DNA of 64,000 bases from Labilithrix sp. GTDB taxonomy: Bacteria; Myxococcota_A; Polyangia; Polyangiales; Polyangiaceae. The DNA lies in NCBI GenBank assembly GCA_019637175.1, contig JAHBWD010000022.1:1-64000 (forward strand). The letters run 5' to 3'. The translations under genes and the position numbers were made by a program. Of the stretch, positions 62,207 through 64,000 are shown piece after piece (position 1 is the first letter of the stretch; each line of letters starts with the position of its first letter). The notes under the pieces are model-generated. The model made no database searches. It was not told the origin of the DNA and worked only from the letters and a program-made list of their open reading frames with translations.

Positions 62207-63234
62207 CAGTCGACGATCGCCGCTCCCCACGTGAAGCCCGATCCGAAGCTGCACAGCGCCACCTTCGTGCCGCGCTTCAATCGGCCGCTCTCGACCGCCT
62301 CGGCGAGCAGGATCGGCAGCGTCGCGGCCGTCGTGTTGCCGTAGCGCTGGATGTTGTGGAGCACCTTCTCGTCGGGGATGCCGAGGCGCTCTTGGATGAA
62401 CTGGTTGATGCGAAGGTTGGCCTGGTGAAAGAGGAAGAGATCGATCTCTTGCCCGCTGATCCCGTGCGCCATGCACGCTTCCATCAGCACCGTCATCATG
62501 CGCTCGACGGCGTTCTTGAAGACGAGCTTGCCGTCCATCTGCGCCCACATCATCTCGGGCGCGACCTGGCCGACGCCCTCGGCGTTCGCCGGGATGAACG
62601 GGCGCTTGCGGATGTCCCAGATGCGCTGGGTGAGGACGTCGGCGAACCTCCCGTCGGCGCCGAGCTTCCACGTGCGGATGCCGCGATCTTCGTCGGTCGC
62701 GCTGACGATGACCGCGCCGGCGCCGTCGCCGAAGAGCGAGGCGACCGAGCGCCCTCGGGTCGAGAGATCGAGCGCGGCGGAGTGGACCTCCGCGCCGACG
62801 ACGAGGACGTGCTTGCACGCGCCCGACTGCACCATGGAGGCGGCCGTGCCGAGCGCATACAGAAAGCCGCTGCACTGGTTGCGGACGTCGAGCGCGGGGA
62901 CGAACTTCGCGTTCGGTCCGTCGCAGAGCCCGAGCTTCTGTTGGAGGTATACGCCCGATCCGGGGAAGCTGTGCTCGGGCGAGAGCGTGGCGAAGACGAT
63001 CATGTCGAGATCGGTCTTCGCGATGCCCGCGGCGGCGATCGCGCGCTCGGCCGCGGCGAGCCCGAGATCGGCGGAGCCGACGCCTTCGTCGGCGTAGCGG
63101 CGCTCCTCGATGCCGGTTCGCTGCACGATCCAGTCGTGCGTCGTCTCGAGGCCGTACTGCGTCTTCAGGTCGTCGTTCGTGACCCTCCGCGGGGGAACGA
63201 AGAAGCCGGTGCCGGAGATGTACGCGTTGGGCAA
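62203..63234 (-). CDS. 3-oxoacyl-ACP synthase III (FabH family)
   Basis: 343 residues. Starts fatty-acid synthesis by condensing acyl-CoA with malonyl-ACP, or a related KAS III reaction. The active-site set is complete: C121 in NQCSGF, H270 in FLFHQANLRIN and N300 in YGNTTAA. Opening AYISGTGFFVPPRRVTN and SFGSGFTWGAAIVDW fit KAS III. No other fab gene is adjacent, so it may serve a dedicated lipid or secondary-metabolite pathway rather than housekeeping FabH. TTG 63234 is the start, 9 nt after a TACGCT hexamer. Confidence 0.9.
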   Translation of the reverse strand: MPNAYISGTGFFVPPRRVTNDDLKTQYGLETTHDWIVQRTGIEERRYADEGVGSADLGLAAAERAIAAAGIAKTDLDMIVFATLSPEHSFPGSGVYLQQKLGLCDGPNAKFVPALDVRNQCSGFLYALGTAASMVQSGACKHVLVVGAEVHSAALDLSTRGRSVASLFGDGAGAVIVSATDEDRGIRTWKLGADGRFADVLTQRIWDIRKRPFIPANAEGVGQVAPEMMWAQMDGKLVFKNAVERMMTVLMEACMAHGISGQEIDLFLFHQANLRINQFIQERLGIPDEKVLHNIQRYGNTTAATLPILLAEAVESGRLKRGTKVALCSFGSGFTWGAAIVDW

Positions 63235-63243
63235 GGAGCCCAG

Positions 63244-63249
63244 AGCGTA
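63244..63249 (-). promoter_or_regulatory. -10-like TACGCT for the KAS III gene
   Basis: On the minus strand TACGCT ends 9 nt before TTG 63234 and supports that unusual start. Confidence 0.4.
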
Positions 63250-63386
63250 GCGCGAATGCGCGCGCGCCGGGGATCGGCGCAGGCGCCTGGATCCGTCGCG
63301 TCTCGCGACGCGTACGCAAAAATGTGTAGGCCGCGTCCGTCAGGTCTTTGCGATCGCGATGGCCGGTGGTTTGCTTGAGGAACACC

Positions 63387-64000
63387 ATGACCCGTCGCGT
63401 CCGTCACCTCGTCTCTCCTCTCTCGACCCTCGCGACGCGCTCGCTCCTGCCGGTCGCGGTCGGGCTCGCGCTCGCGAGCGCCGGCTGCTCGTCGGATCCG
63501 GCCACCGAAGACGCGAACGCCCGCGCGGGTGACATCACGGCGCCCGAGACGTGGGGCGACATCAAGCTCACCGGCGCCGTCACCATCGCCGCAGGCGTCA
63601 CGGTCGACATCGCGCCCGGAGCGAACATCACGTGCGGGGAAGGCAGCCGCATCTTCGTCTCCGGCACGCTGCGCGCGCGAGCGGCCGCCAAGCACGCCAA
63701 GATCAGCTGCCCGCAGTGGGCGGGGCTCCTCGTCAAAGAAGGGGGCAAGCTCGATCTCGAGGGCCTCGATCTCGAGAACGCGCGCGTCGGCGTGGGGCTC
63801 GACGTCCAGTCGGCCGAGTCGCGCTTCGTCGACGGCTCGATCGTCGGCTCGTTCAACCCGATCGTCGTCAGCCCTGGCACCAAGCTCACCGTCGAGCGCG
63901 TGAAGGCGAGCGCACCGGAGAAGGTCGGCGACACGGAGGTCTCCATCTCGGAGATCCACGGGACGCTCATCGCCAAGCGCCTCGACTACGACGCGCGCGC
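63387..64000 (+). CDS. Beta-helix-type lipoprotein, truncated by the window end
   Basis: 204 codons seen, no stop before 64000. Signal peptide with lipobox ASAGC (C34). The mature part has repeated short strands (ITAPETWGDIKLTGAVTIAA, ITCGEGSRIFVSGTLRAR, LLVKEGGKLDLEGLDLENAR), the pattern of a right-handed parallel beta-helix, common in surface polysaccharide-binding or adhesin proteins of this phylum. ATG has GAGGA 7 nt upstream. Confidence 0.75.
   Translation, partial: MTRRVRHLVSPLSTLATRSLLPVAVGLALASAGCSSDPATEDANARAGDITAPETWGDIKLTGAVTIAAGVTVDIAPGANITCGEGSRIFVSGTLRARAAAKHAKISCPQWAGLLVKEGGKLDLEGLDLENARVGVGLDVQSAESRFVDGSIVGSFNPIVVSPGTKLTVERVKASAPEKVGDTEVSISEIHGTLIAKRLDYDAR

Noticed and set aside
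61116..62234. A 372-codon plus-strand frame over the intergenic gap and Cys-rich lipoprotein
   Set aside because: It is out of frame with the lipoprotein, which has a signal peptide and lipobox, and the extension has no domain.

Overview
The window is very GC-rich, with strongly GC-biased third codon positions. It carries several Hanks-type Ser/Thr kinases, FecR/VIT/VWA proteins, PilZ pairs and many lipoproteins with short Cys-rich or Gly-rich tails. This points to a myxobacterium, most likely the Polyangiales (Sorangium/Labilithrix-like) side of the Myxococcota; that placement is inferred from gene content only. No rRNA, tRNA, CRISPR array, insertion sequence or prophage gene was recognised.

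Layout. 1-738: five tandem 43-45 bp repeats and a non-coding leader. 739-9303: a tight four-gene operon joining a Ser/Thr kinase, a pseudokinase fused to a five-haem cytochrome, a double cNMP-binding/4x[4Fe-4S]/membrane protein, and a tetrahaem/ferredoxin/FAD-oxidoreductase fusion. 9400-14721: VWA protein, membrane phosphoesterase, metallopeptidase lipoprotein and a small membrane protein. 14811-19338: YprB-like nuclease, leuS and an LptE-like lipoprotein. 19437-22920: DUF72 protein, facing an FKBP-PpiC-Lnt envelope operon. 22994-27399: response-regulator/histidine-kinase hybrid, Ser/Thr kinase with a polytopic tail, cysteine desulfurase. 27406-30396: hisS fused in frame to a secreted domain. 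30462-36344: ruvX-mltG, CHI-like protein, EamA protein, glucokinase, transketolase. 36349-41434: lipoprotein, then gnd-zwf-opcA-pgl on the minus strand. 41688-47999: small proteins, then an ECF-like sigma factor overlapping a giant anti-sigma/FecR/VIT/VWA protein. 48010-54210: MarR regulator, fatty-acid hydroxylase, small membrane protein, kinase/AAA/TPR regulator, small basic protein, LURP-one-like protein. 54207-64000: membrane proteins, dihaem lipoprotein, FGE-domain protein, PilZ pair, a Thr-for-Ser trypsin-like lipoprotein, Cys-rich lipoprotein, fabH and a truncated beta-helix lipoprotein.

How the genes work together. glk and tkt on the plus strand, with gnd, zwf, opcA and pgl on the minus strand, cover glucose phosphorylation and the oxidative pentose-phosphate pathway in about 8 kb. 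The 739-9303 operon looks like an electron-transfer chain carrying its own signalling modules; I regard it as the most novel system here. The sigma/anti-sigma pair is a second surface-signalling module.

Two recurring regulatory patterns are visible. First, about eighteen starts have a TAnnnT-like hexamer ending only 6-9 nt before the start codon, which suggests widespread leaderless or near-leaderless transcription; two further starts have one 12 nt away. Second, several convergent gene pairs end inside inverted repeats that contain both stop codons, which suggests compact bidirectional terminators.
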